A stretch of DNA of 64,000 bases from Myxococcota bacterium (GTDB taxonomy: Bacteria > Myxococcota_A > UBA9160 > UBA6930), in the NCBI GenBank assembly GCA_028285625.1, contig JANQOX010000003.1, positions 1 to 64,000 on the forward strand, given 5' to 3'. Each line of letters begins with the position of its first letter. Positions within the stretch are counted from its first letter, which is position 1. The position numbers were made by a program, and so were the translations under genes. This document shows positions 53,846 to 61,288 of this stretch, piece after piece. A model generated the notes under the pieces. It had not been told where the DNA came from and made no database searches. It saw only the letters and a program-made list of their open reading frames with translations.

Positions 53846-54613
53846 CTAGGCCGTGCTCGCCGCCACGCGGCGCGTGTAGGCCGCGGGCGGGAAGAAGGCG
53901 AGCCAGATGCCCGCGATCGTGGGGATCCCGATGGCCACCACGCAAAGGCGGATGGCGCGCAGGGTCCAGGCCGCCTCGTCGGGCACGACCACCGAGGCGT
54001 CGCCGGCCGCCGGTCCGTCGAGAGTGGCCAGGCGGACGATGCGAATCGCCGTGATCGCGATGGGCATCAGGGTCATGCCCGCGGTCCAGACCGAGAACAG
54101 CAGGAAGCGGTTGGCGACCACCGCGTCGGCGAGCCCCACGCGGACGCGCCTGCGCATGGCGCGAAAGTAGGCCAGCGACTCCGCGAACGACCAGGCGAAC
54201 ACCAGCGACAGGCAGCCGCTGAGCACGGCGTGGAACGGATGCGGCTGACTCGCGTACGCGCCCGTCCACCAGAAGAGCGCGGTGTTCGTCACGTAGACGG
54301 CGACGATCGCGAGGAACAGACCCCGACCCCAGCCCTGGTCGCGGCGAAAGGTCTGCCAGACGAACGCCGCAAAGCAGCACACGCTGGCGTGCATCACCGC
54401 TTGCGCCAGCAGGTTCGCGGCGGCCGGGTCGTCGACCAGGTCGAAGCCGAGTGCCAGGCAGAAGCGCAAGAACATCGCACCGGCTGCGCCGGCGAAGAAC
54501 AGGCCGAGCCAGAGCTCCGCCCCCCGCGCCCGAAGGCCGGACTGCACCAGGCGAAGGCCCAGGAACCCGAGAAACGCAGCGATCAGGGCGACCGGCAACA
54601 CGACCATGGCCAC
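53846..54613 (-). CDS. Seven-helix hypothetical membrane protein
   Basis: 255 residues with about seven hydrophobic helices, short loops, and polar residues inside helices (RFCLALGFDL, HASVCCFAAF, FAWSFAESLAYF). The topology resembles small seven-helix sensors or enzymes, but I recognise no family. GGAGGG lies 8 nt before the ATG. The next gene upstream on this strand is the glycosyltransferase (54696), 82 bp away. Confidence 0.7.
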   Translation of the reverse strand: MAMVVLPVALIAAFLGFLGLRLVQSGLRARGAELWLGLFFAGAAGAMFLRFCLALGFDLVDDPAAANLLAQAVMHASVCCFAAFVWQTFRRDQGWGRGLFLAIVAVYVTNTALFWWTGAYASQPHPFHAVLSGCLSLVFAWSFAESLAYFRAMRRRVRVGLADAVVANRFLLFSVWTAGMTLMPIAITAIRIVRLATLDGPAAGDASVVVPDEAAWTLRAIRLCVVAIGIPTIAGIWLAFFPPAAYTRRVAASTA

Positions 54614-54695
54614 GGCCCTCCGCCCTCGTCATCGGGGTCGGGCGCTCCAGACTTGAGCCGTGGCTGCGCGCCACCGTACGCGAAGAGGCTCGCCC

Positions 54696-55853
54696 TCAAA
54701 CCGGGAGGACGCGGCGGATCCTTCCTGCAAGGGTCGCTCCGTGTCGCGCGATGGCCTCTTCGTAGTGACGCAGCAGCTTGCGCGTTTCGTGCTCCCAGGT
54801 CGCGTTCAGTGCGAACTTGCGCCCCATGCGCGCGAAGTGGGTGCGCATGGGGCGCTGCTCGAGCAGCGCTCCCACGTGGGCGATGGCTTCCTCTCGATCC
54901 TCGGGGTCGTAGAGCAGCCCCGTCTCGCCATGTCGCACCAGGTCGGGAAGGCCACCCGCTCGCGCGGCGACCACCGGGAGCCCCGAACTCATGGCTTCGA
55001 GCACCACGAAGCCCAGGGTCTCGGTGGTGCTCGGCATCACGAACAGGTCGGCGCTCGCGAAGGCCGTGGCCAGGGCGTCGCCGCGCAGGAACCCGGTGAA
55101 CCGCACGTCGTTGGTGCGGAAGACCCGCTCGAGCTGCCGCCGGGCGGGCCCGTCGCCCACCAGCGCCAGGGTCGCTTCGGGGAAGGCGTCGAGCACCCAG
55201 GACAGGCTCTCGAGGTTCTTCTCCGGCGCGAGCCTCCCTGCGTAGAGCAGGATCGGGCGGTGCGGCCGGCCTTCGGTCAAGCGGTCGCGCATCGCCAACG
55301 ACCTACGACGTGGGTCGAAGCGCTCGGTATCCACCCCGCCTCGCCAGATGCCCACGTCGGGGACGCCGTGGGCCTCGAGCTCGCGACGGGTGAACGTCGA
55401 GGGCGAGAGGTTCACGTGGGCGAGACCGTGAACCGCGCGAACCAACGGCCACACCGCGCGCTCGCCCCAGTCGAGGCCATAGCCCGCCACGTAGCGCGGG
55501 AAGTCGGTGTGGTAGGACGCGACCCGCGGCAGCCCCTGGGCGGCCGCCGCCAGCAGTCCCCAGACCCCGAGGCACGCGGGCCCGACCGCGTGCACCACGT
55601 CGGGTCGAAAGCGCGCGAGCTCGAAGCCGATGCGCGGATCGGGCGCGCCCAGCTTGAGGCCCGGGTAGCGCGGGAAGGGCACGGCGGGGATGCGCACCAC
55701 GCGAACCCCCGGCCAGCTGTCGGCTGCGTTGTCCGGCGCGAACACCAGGACGTCGTGACCCGCATCCACGAGGGTCCGCAGCGTGTGGCGGATGCGGTTG
55801 GTGATGCCGTCGATCTTCGGGGGAAAGACCTCGGTAAAGAGCGCGATTCGCAT
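54696..55853 (-). CDS. GT4 family glycosyltransferase
   Basis: 385 residues with the two Rossmann domains of GT-B enzymes. The N terminus (MRIALFTEVFPPKIDGITNR) resembles the lipid glycosyltransferases SqdX/SQD2 and mannosyltransferases such as MgtA. Donor-site motifs are LYAGRLAPEKNLESL, LVGDGPARRQLE and the E-x7-E region PSTTETLGFVVLEAMSSGLP. A membrane-lipid acceptor is inferred. GGAGGA lies 5 nt before the ATG. Confidence 0.92.
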   Translation of the reverse strand: MRIALFTEVFPPKIDGITNRIRHTLRTLVDAGHDVLVFAPDNAADSWPGVRVVRIPAVPFPRYPGLKLGAPDPRIGFELARFRPDVVHAVGPACLGVWGLLAAAAQGLPRVASYHTDFPRYVAGYGLDWGERAVWPLVRAVHGLAHVNLSPSTFTRRELEAHGVPDVGIWRGGVDTERFDPRRRSLAMRDRLTEGRPHRPILLYAGRLAPEKNLESLSWVLDAFPEATLALVGDGPARRQLERVFRTNDVRFTGFLRGDALATAFASADLFVMPSTTETLGFVVLEAMSSGLPVVAARAGGLPDLVRHGETGLLYDPEDREEAIAHVGALLEQRPMRTHFARMGRKFALNATWEHETRKLLRHYEEAIARHGATLAGRIRRVLPV

Positions 55854-55977
55854 CGGTTCCTCCGGCGGTCCGTATGGCCGGAAGCATCGGCAGCGACTGC
55901 GACGCACGGGTGACCCGGGGCGCACGAAGCGGAGAAGGCCGTAGGACACGCGCGGCACGCCCGTGTCACGAACCGGT

Positions 55978-56053
55978 GACACCGGGGCGCGCTGGCGGCG
56001 ACACCGGGGCGCGTGGCGGCGACACCGGGGCGCGTGGCGGCGACACCGGGCGG
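55978..56053. repeat. Short tandem repeat, 21-22-bp unit, about 3.5 copies
   Basis: Units begin at 55978 (22 bp), 56000 and 56021 (21 bp each, identical), with a partial copy from 56042. The unit is gacaccggggcgcgtggcgg plus c. It lies in the 275-bp gap between the glycosyltransferase and the GST-like gene, upstream of both the glycosyltransferase start and beyond the GST-like stop. Confidence 0.9.
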
Positions 56054-56128
56054 TTTCGACCCCAGAGCCACGCGCAACGGACTGGCAAGACTGCGGTCCT
56101 TGCTAGGCCTGTGGGACCGACCCCGCGA

Positions 56129-57475
56129 TCAGCCGGAGGGCGAGGCCTCCGAGAAGAGCCGCGCCCCCTCCTTGCGCACGCGACAGCCGCGCAGCAGGTC
56201 ATCGAGTGCCAGCAGCTCGGTGCCGCCGGGGTGCGGCGCGAGCATCGCCTCGAGCGCAGCGCGGCCTTCGGGCGTCGCGGTGCAGGCGCGCAGCTCGTCG
56301 GCGATCCGCTGCAGCATCCAGATCTGGTACGGCACCACCATGCGCCGTGCAGCGACGCCGCCGATCTCGAATGCGTGGGTCAGCGCTCCCTCACCCGTCT
56401 GATGCGCCTCGAAACCATGCGTCGCCGTGAAGGTCTTGCCCGGCAACTCGCCTCCGGGCGTGTGGGCGTCGCTCGCCACGAAGGCCGTCAACGTCTCCAG
56501 ACTGGTGCGCAGCACCGGCCAGAACTCCTCGAAGAACACGCCGAGGATCGACTGCAGCGTCTCGGGGATCGCGTCGTCGGGCAGCCAGGCGGCGCCATCG
56601 GAGCTGGCCGGGCGGCCCACGAGCCCGCCCTCGGGGCCGAGCGAGTAGAGCTTCTGATCGTAGGTGCGCGCGTTCAGGCAGCCCTCGCCGTTGGTGCGCT
56701 CGACCCACTCGGTCACCAGCGGAAAGAACACGCGCAGGGCGAAGCCTGGCACCGCATCGCGATAGAGGTGGGCGTAGAGCGGCCCCATCAGCCCGAAGTC
56801 GCCGAGCGAGGGGCGCCCGCCGAGCACGTAGTCGTGCTGGCCGAAGTGCGCCTCGAGCAGGCCGAGCAGCCGGTGCTGGCTCGCCTGCCAGGCGTGCTCG
56901 GTGCGGTCGTCACACCCGAGGTGCACCAGCCCGGCATAGGTGCCCTGGGGCGCGGTGCGCGCCTTGGAGATGCCGAACATCTGCTCGAAGAGGCCGGCCC
57001 CAGCGAGCCTGCGCGCGGGGCCGGCGAGACCGGCGCCCATCACCGCGCCCCACTGCTGCTCGTTGAAGGCGCGGTGGCTCGGTTCGCGGCCGTCCTCGCT
57101 GAAGTACCAACGCTGCCAGAAGGCCGGCACCACCACCCACTCGTCGGCCAGCAGTTCGACCAGGTAGGAAGCGATGCGCTGGCAGGGGGCCGCGTCGGCG
57201 TCGGGCAGCACCGACGCTTCGGGATGCACGCGCTCGCAGTGGTCGATGATCTCGCTCGAGTCCTGCACCCAGGTGCCATCGGGCGCTTCGAGCTGCGGCA
57301 CGGCGGGGCTACCCGAACGCGGGATCAGCAGGCCCATGGCCAGCTCGGGCGTGGCCAGCACGTCTTCGAAGCCGGGGCCGAGGCCGCCCATGCGCTGCTT
57401 GTACCGCAGGTAGGCGCGCGCCTTGCCAGAGAAGTAGCTGTGCTCCCAGGAGTAGAGTCGATAGGCGTCGGGCAT
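56129..57475 (-). CDS. Glutathione S-transferase-like protein with long C-terminal extension
   Basis: 448 residues. Thioredoxin-like N terminus (YRLYSWEHSYFSGKARAYLRY), cis-Pro region (SPAVPQLEAPDGTWVQDSSE) and a helical domain with GRPSLGDFGLMGPLYAHLYR. The C-terminal ~180 residues extend beyond a normal GST. It is a paralogue of the protein at 28639-29721 (same order of motifs). Substrate unknown. The ATG start is the only good one; the promoter is unclear. Confidence 0.75.
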   Translation of the reverse strand: MPDAYRLYSWEHSYFSGKARAYLRYKQRMGGLGPGFEDVLATPELAMGLLIPRSGSPAVPQLEAPDGTWVQDSSEIIDHCERVHPEASVLPDADAAPCQRIASYLVELLADEWVVVPAFWQRWYFSEDGREPSHRAFNEQQWGAVMGAGLAGPARRLAGAGLFEQMFGISKARTAPQGTYAGLVHLGCDDRTEHAWQASQHRLLGLLEAHFGQHDYVLGGRPSLGDFGLMGPLYAHLYRDAVPGFALRVFFPLVTEWVERTNGEGCLNARTYDQKLYSLGPEGGLVGRPASSDGAAWLPDDAIPETLQSILGVFFEEFWPVLRTSLETLTAFVASDAHTPGGELPGKTFTATHGFEAHQTGEGALTHAFEIGGVAARRMVVPYQIWMLQRIADELRACTATPEGRAALEAMLAPHPGGTELLALDDLLRGCRVRKEGARLFSEASPSG

Positions 57476-57540
57476 GAAAGCAAGGGTCGCACGAAGCCGC
57501 GAAGCGAGCCCGTGGCGAGCGTCTCAGGGCGTCGCGCCGG

Positions 57541-57921
57541 CTACCCCGCGTCGAGCACGCAGAAGGCGTGGCCTTCGGGGTCGAGCAACACCGTGTGGTC
57601 CGGTCGCTCGTCGCGAACGGTTGCGCCCAGCGCACACAGGCGCGCGACCTCTTCGCTCCGGGACCCGACGGGCGCGAGATCCAGGTGCAGCGCGCTTCGG
57701 CCCTGCGGCCCCTCGGCCCACTGCTGCACGAAGATCGTGGGCCCGGGGCCGTCGATCGCCACGGCCGTGTCGGTTTCGGGGGTGAGCCCGATCTCGGCCA
57801 GGCGCGCGATCTCGGCCTCGTCGTACGGGCGGATCGCGTAGCCCGCGAGCGCGGCCGCCCAGAAGCGCGCCAGTGCCGCGGGGTGGCGGGCGTCGATCAC
57901 GATGTCGCGGAGTCGGGCCAC
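57541..57921 (-). CDS. VOC (glyoxalase/bleomycin-resistance) superfamily protein
   Basis: 126 residues, two beta-alpha-beta-beta-beta modules. The start LRDIVIDARHPAALARFWAAAL and the end DPEGHAFCVLDAG are typical of the glyoxalase-like VOC subgroup, with possible metal ligands in the His of ALHLDL and the Glu of DPEGH. Function unknown. The start is GTG with TGGTAGGCT 6 nt upstream. Single-gene unit divergent from the GST at 57994. Confidence 0.85.
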   Translation of the reverse strand: MARLRDIVIDARHPAALARFWAAALAGYAIRPYDEAEIARLAEIGLTPETDTAVAIDGPGPTIFVQQWAEGPQGRSALHLDLAPVGSRSEEVARLCALGATVRDERPDHTVLLDPEGHAFCVLDAG

Positions 57922-57927
57922 GGGGCG

Positions 57928-57933
57928 AGCCTA
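57928..57933 (-). promoter_or_regulatory. Extended -10 box (TGGTAGGCT) of the VOC gene
   Basis: TAGGCT with TGG upstream, 6 nt before the GTG; leaderless type. A weaker CACACT (57982-57987) stands 6 nt before the divergent GST ATG. Confidence 0.55.
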
Positions 57934-57993
57934 CCACCGCCTCCCCCAGTGCCGCGCTCGGCCGGGCGCTCCGGGCTGCGGCACACTCGCGCG

Positions 57994-58710
57994 ATGGCGG
58001 CGCCCGTCCTGCGATACTTCGACTGCCGCAGCCGCGGGCAGGCGATCCGGTTCGTGTTCGCGTGGCACGACATCGCCTTCGAAGACCTCCGCGTCCCCGT
58101 CGAATCGCTGGGCGAGCTGCGCGACCGAGTGCGCGACGGACGGGAGCCCGAGCTCCCGTTCGGAACCCTGCCCTGGCTGCGTTGGGACGACGTCGCCCTC
58201 GGCGAGACCCTCGCCATCGCCGGCTACCTCGAGGCGCGGCTCGGGCCCACCCGAACCCCGGCCGAGCGGGCGCGGCTCGACATGGTGTGCTCGGCCACCC
58301 ATCTCGACATGCAGGCGCCCTACCGCGAGCTGTTCTGGAAGCCGGACACGCACCCCGAGCCAGCGCTACGCGCGGTCGCGCGGGGGCTCCTGGACCACCT
58401 GCTGCGACGCTTGCAGCAGCTCGAATCCCTTGCGGGCGACACCCCCTTCTTCGGGGGCGCGTCGCCCGCCGTGGCCGATCTGTTCGTCTACGAGTCGATC
58501 GACCGCGCGCGCACCGTGTTCGGCGACGCCTTCGAGCAGACGCTTCGCCGTACGCCGCAGATGCTCGCCCTCGCGGACGCGATCGATGCCCACGCGCACA
58601 TCGCCGCATGCCACCGAGAGGCACGCGTGCCGTACCCCGTGACCGCCAGCCCCAGCGAGCGCGCGCTGCGCGAGCGCCTGCCTGAGCTGCTCGAAGAGAG
58701 CCGCGAATGA
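57994..58710 (+). CDS. Glutathione S-transferase family protein
   Basis: 238 residues, normal GST length. The thioredoxin-like domain has YFDCRSRGQAIRFVFAW and FGTLPWLRWDDVALGETLAIA (cis-Pro in TLPWL and the Glu/Thr glutathione contact); the helical domain has SPAVADLFVYESID. The Tyr near the N terminus (RYFDCRSRG) is the likely catalytic residue, as in sigma-type enzymes. The stop overlaps the next ATG (ATGA). Confidence 0.88.
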   Translation: MAAPVLRYFDCRSRGQAIRFVFAWHDIAFEDLRVPVESLGELRDRVRDGREPELPFGTLPWLRWDDVALGETLAIAGYLEARLGPTRTPAERARLDMVCSATHLDMQAPYRELFWKPDTHPEPALRAVARGLLDHLLRRLQQLESLAGDTPFFGGASPAVADLFVYESIDRARTVFGDAFEQTLRRTPQMLALADAIDAHAHIAACHREARVPYPVTASPSERALRERLPELLEESRE

Positions 58711-59288
58711 ACACGCCGGCCCACGTGATCGTCGGCGCGCTGGTCGTGGGACGGGGTCGCCTGGCAGAGGCCTGGGGCCCCATCACCGCCGGCAGCCTGC
58801 TCCCGGATCTTCCGATGTTCGGCTTCTATCTGCATCAGAGGCTCGTGGCGGGGCACCCCGAACGCGTGATCTGGTCCGAGCGCTACTTCGACGCGAGCTG
58901 GCAGGCGTTCTTCGACGTCTTCAACTCGCTGCCCCTGATCGCGGTCGGGCTCGCGATCGCGGCCTGGCTGGGCCGGGAGCGCTGGCTCGCCTTCTTCGCC
59001 GCCATGGCCGTGCACGCCCTGCTCGACCTGCCGGTCCACCGTGAAGACGCCCACGGCCACTTCTTTCCCCTGACCGATTGGCGCTTCATGAGCCCGGTCT
59101 CGTACTGGGACCCTGCCCACTACGGCACCTTCGTCCTCGCCATCGAGACGCTGGCCGTCGTCGCGGGCGCCATCGTGCTCATGCGCCGCGAGCCCCGGGG
59201 CTGGCGTGCGGTAGGCGCCGTCACGCTGGCGAGCTACCTCGCCTTCGGCGTCTTCGTCCTCGTCGCCTGGAGCCGTGGCGCGCTCTAG
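58707..59288 (+). CDS. Membrane protein, YdjM/DUF457-like metal-dependent hydrolase family
   Basis: 193 residues with four to five membrane helices. Conserved polar motifs are NTPAHVIVGA at the N terminus, GSLLPDLPMF, and MAVHALLDLPVHREDAHGHFF, the His/Asp pattern of the LexA-binding, membrane-bound hydrolase group (DUF457-like). Activity is unproven. It is coupled to the GST gene by ATGA. Its TAG stop is shared through CTAG with the convergent GFA-GNAT gene. Confidence 0.75.
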   Translation: MNTPAHVIVGALVVGRGRLAEAWGPITAGSLLPDLPMFGFYLHQRLVAGHPERVIWSERYFDASWQAFFDVFNSLPLIAVGLAIAAWLGRERWLAFFAAMAVHALLDLPVHREDAHGHFFPLTDWRFMSPVSYWDPAHYGTFVLAIETLAVVAGAIVLMRREPRGWRAVGAVTLASYLAFGVFVLVAWSRGAL

Positions 59289-60124
59289 GGCCAGGCGTAG
59301 CGGACGTCCGGTGCCGACTCCGGCGCCGGACTGGTGCCGCGCGCAACCACGCGAAAGCCCTGCGCCTCGTAGAAGCGGCACGCGCGCTCGTTGGCCTGGA
59401 GCGCAAACAGCTCCAGGCCTTCGGGAGAGTGCGCGCGCGCCAGTTCGAGCAGCGCCCGGCCCAGGCCGCGGCCCTGGTGCTCGGGCGCCACGAACAGCAG
59501 GTCGATCTCGCGACCGTCCTGCGCGAGAAACGCGATCGGCACACCACCCTCGCGCAGCAGGGTCACCCGGCAGCGCGGGGCGATCGCGTCGCGGAAGTAC
59601 CCGAGGTTGTCCTCGAAGCTGTAGCCGCGCTCGGTGGGCAAGTCGCCCCAGGGCGCGGTGTCGAGCTTGGTACGCATCCACATGCGCACCAGGGGCTCGA
59701 GGGCGGACGGATCGGTCTCGAGCTCGAGTCGCTCGACGCCCGCAGGCAACGCGACGTCTCCGCGCCTGGTGATGGCCTCTTCCCAGTGCTCGCCGTCGAA
59801 ACGTGCAAAGGCCAGCCGCTCGGCGTCCACCCCTTCGAGGCAGCGCACGTTCACGTCCACCTGGTCGGGGTTCGAGCGCGCGCGCCGATAGGACGAGACC
59901 CCGCAGCGCCGACAGAAGTGATGACGCGCGGTGTGGGTGCCGAACGTGTAGGTCGCGACCGCCGCTTCAGGCGAGGCCAGGTGAAACCGCTCGGGGGCGA
60001 CGTACCAGTGCAGGTAGCCCGTGCGCCTGCAGATCGAGCAGTTGCAAACCTCGAGCCCGGCGAGATCGCCCTCGACCCTGAAGTGGACGTCGCCACAGTG
60101 GCAGCGGCCGGTGTAGGTCGCCAT
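59285..60124 (-). CDS. Fusion of a GFA-fold zinc domain and a GNAT acetyltransferase
   Basis: 279 residues. Residues 1-~125 are a GFA/Mss4-like domain with all seven zinc Cys (CHCG, CNCSIC, FCRRCG). Residues ~130-279 are a GNAT acetyltransferase with the acetyl-CoA loop VAPEHQGRGLGRALLELA and the C-terminal ERACRFYEAQGF. A GGGGAGG ribosome site lies 7 nt before the ATG. I know of no characterised enzyme with this pairing. One option is acetylation of a small thiol or amine held by the zinc domain. The frame is continuous, so the fusion is real in this sequence. Confidence 0.88.
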   Translation of the reverse strand: MATYTGRCHCGDVHFRVEGDLAGLEVCNCSICRRTGYLHWYVAPERFHLASPEAAVATYTFGTHTARHHFCRRCGVSSYRRARSNPDQVDVNVRCLEGVDAERLAFARFDGEHWEEAITRRGDVALPAGVERLELETDPSALEPLVRMWMRTKLDTAPWGDLPTERGYSFEDNLGYFRDAIAPRCRVTLLREGGVPIAFLAQDGREIDLLFVAPEHQGRGLGRALLELARAHSPEGLELFALQANERACRFYEAQGFRVVARGTSPAPESAPDVRYAWP

Positions 60125-60223
60125 GGCGGACCTCCCCGGCGCAGGGTCGCGCAGCCGGGTGCGGCGGGCGACCCGCCACGGCGGTGGGCGGGCGACCCGC
60201 GAGGACGGAGATGCCGTGGCGCG

Positions 60224-61096
60224 CTAGGAGCGTCGGCCGGGGCGCCGCGCCAGGCTCGGGAAGAGACCGAGACCCAGGAGCGCTGCGAGCGCCGGCAGGT
60301 GCGGCTCCGGGACGACCTGCACCAGGCGGAACGTCTGACCCGGGTTGAGCGTGAAGTCGAACTGGAAGGCCGCCGTGAAGTCGGCCGGGCCGAACGTGGC
60401 GCCCAACGGCAGGTTGTCGCTCAGGTCCCCGGCCGCACCCATGCCATCGAGCAGGTTGCGGATGCCCGGGTACGCGCCCACCTGGTAGTGGTCGTAGGGC
60501 AGCGAGCTATGCCAATAGGTCGTTCGCGAGGGGTTGTCGGCGTCGCCTACCTCGATGCGGTTCTTGGCGAGGTTGATCGTCGCCGTGTCGTCGCCGAAGT
60601 CGCCCGCACCCTCGAGGTCGAGGTCGACGTAGATGTAGTACGAGAGGCTCTGGATGGACCCGGTGTTGTTGGTGATGCCGACCGTCCAACGCAGGTGGTC
60701 GCGATCGTTGGGGGAGGCGTCGTCGACCAGCAGCCAGTCGTACTGCACCGTGATCAGGCCATTCGCCGCGCCGAGCCCCAGGGCCGAGCCGCCGTCGAGC
60801 GACAGGACGGACGTGGCGCTGTCGACTCCGGTCTGAGTGATGGCGGTCGTCGGGGTGAAGGCGCCACCGGTCACGGCCTCCGTTCCGTTCGCGTTGCCCA
60901 GGTAGCCGTAGAGCTGGTAGAGGTCGTCGGTCGCGCCGTCGAAGGTGACGACGTTGGCTCCCGTCGCCTGCTCGAAACCGAAGCTCGTGAGGTTCTGCAC
61001 CACGACGTCACCATTGGTGATGTCGAGCGCTGCGGCGGAGCCGGGGAGAGCCAGCGCGACGAGGGTGGACAGGGCGAGGACTGCGAGTCGATTCAT
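60224..61096 (-). CDS. PEP-CTERM-type secreted protein
   Basis: 290 residues. Signal peptide 1-~24 (GSAAALD), a beta-rich body that reads like an uncharacterised surface domain (TNGDVVVQNLTSFGFEQATG), and a C-terminal VVPEPHLPALAALLGLGLFP followed by SLARRPGRRS. The PEP box, helix and basic end are present, though the Arg cluster is broken. The gene lies just beyond the subtilase stop on the same strand (192 bp apart). No sigma-54 site was found upstream. Confidence 0.78.
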   Translation of the reverse strand: MNRLAVLALSTLVALALPGSAAALDITNGDVVVQNLTSFGFEQATGANVVTFDGATDDLYQLYGYLGNANGTEAVTGGAFTPTTAITQTGVDSATSVLSLDGGSALGLGAANGLITVQYDWLLVDDASPNDRDHLRWTVGITNNTGSIQSLSYYIYVDLDLEGAGDFGDDTATINLAKNRIEVGDADNPSRTTYWHSSLPYDHYQVGAYPGIRNLLDGMGAAGDLSDNLPLGATFGPADFTAAFQFDFTLNPGQTFRLVQVVPEPHLPALAALLGLGLFPSLARRPGRRS

Positions 61097-61288
61097 GGTC
61101 GTGTCCCGAATGGAGGACCCGTCGTGCGGGTTCCGGGTTTCGGGGCGTCTCATCGATCGCACCGGGGTTCAACCTGAGAAGGCCCCCTGCGGGCATGCGG
61201 CAGCCGATCGGCAGAGCCGGCTCGAAGTGGGTCGGGTACCAGCGGCATCCCGTTTCCGGGATGGCGGCCCCTGGATGTCAGGCGCCTC

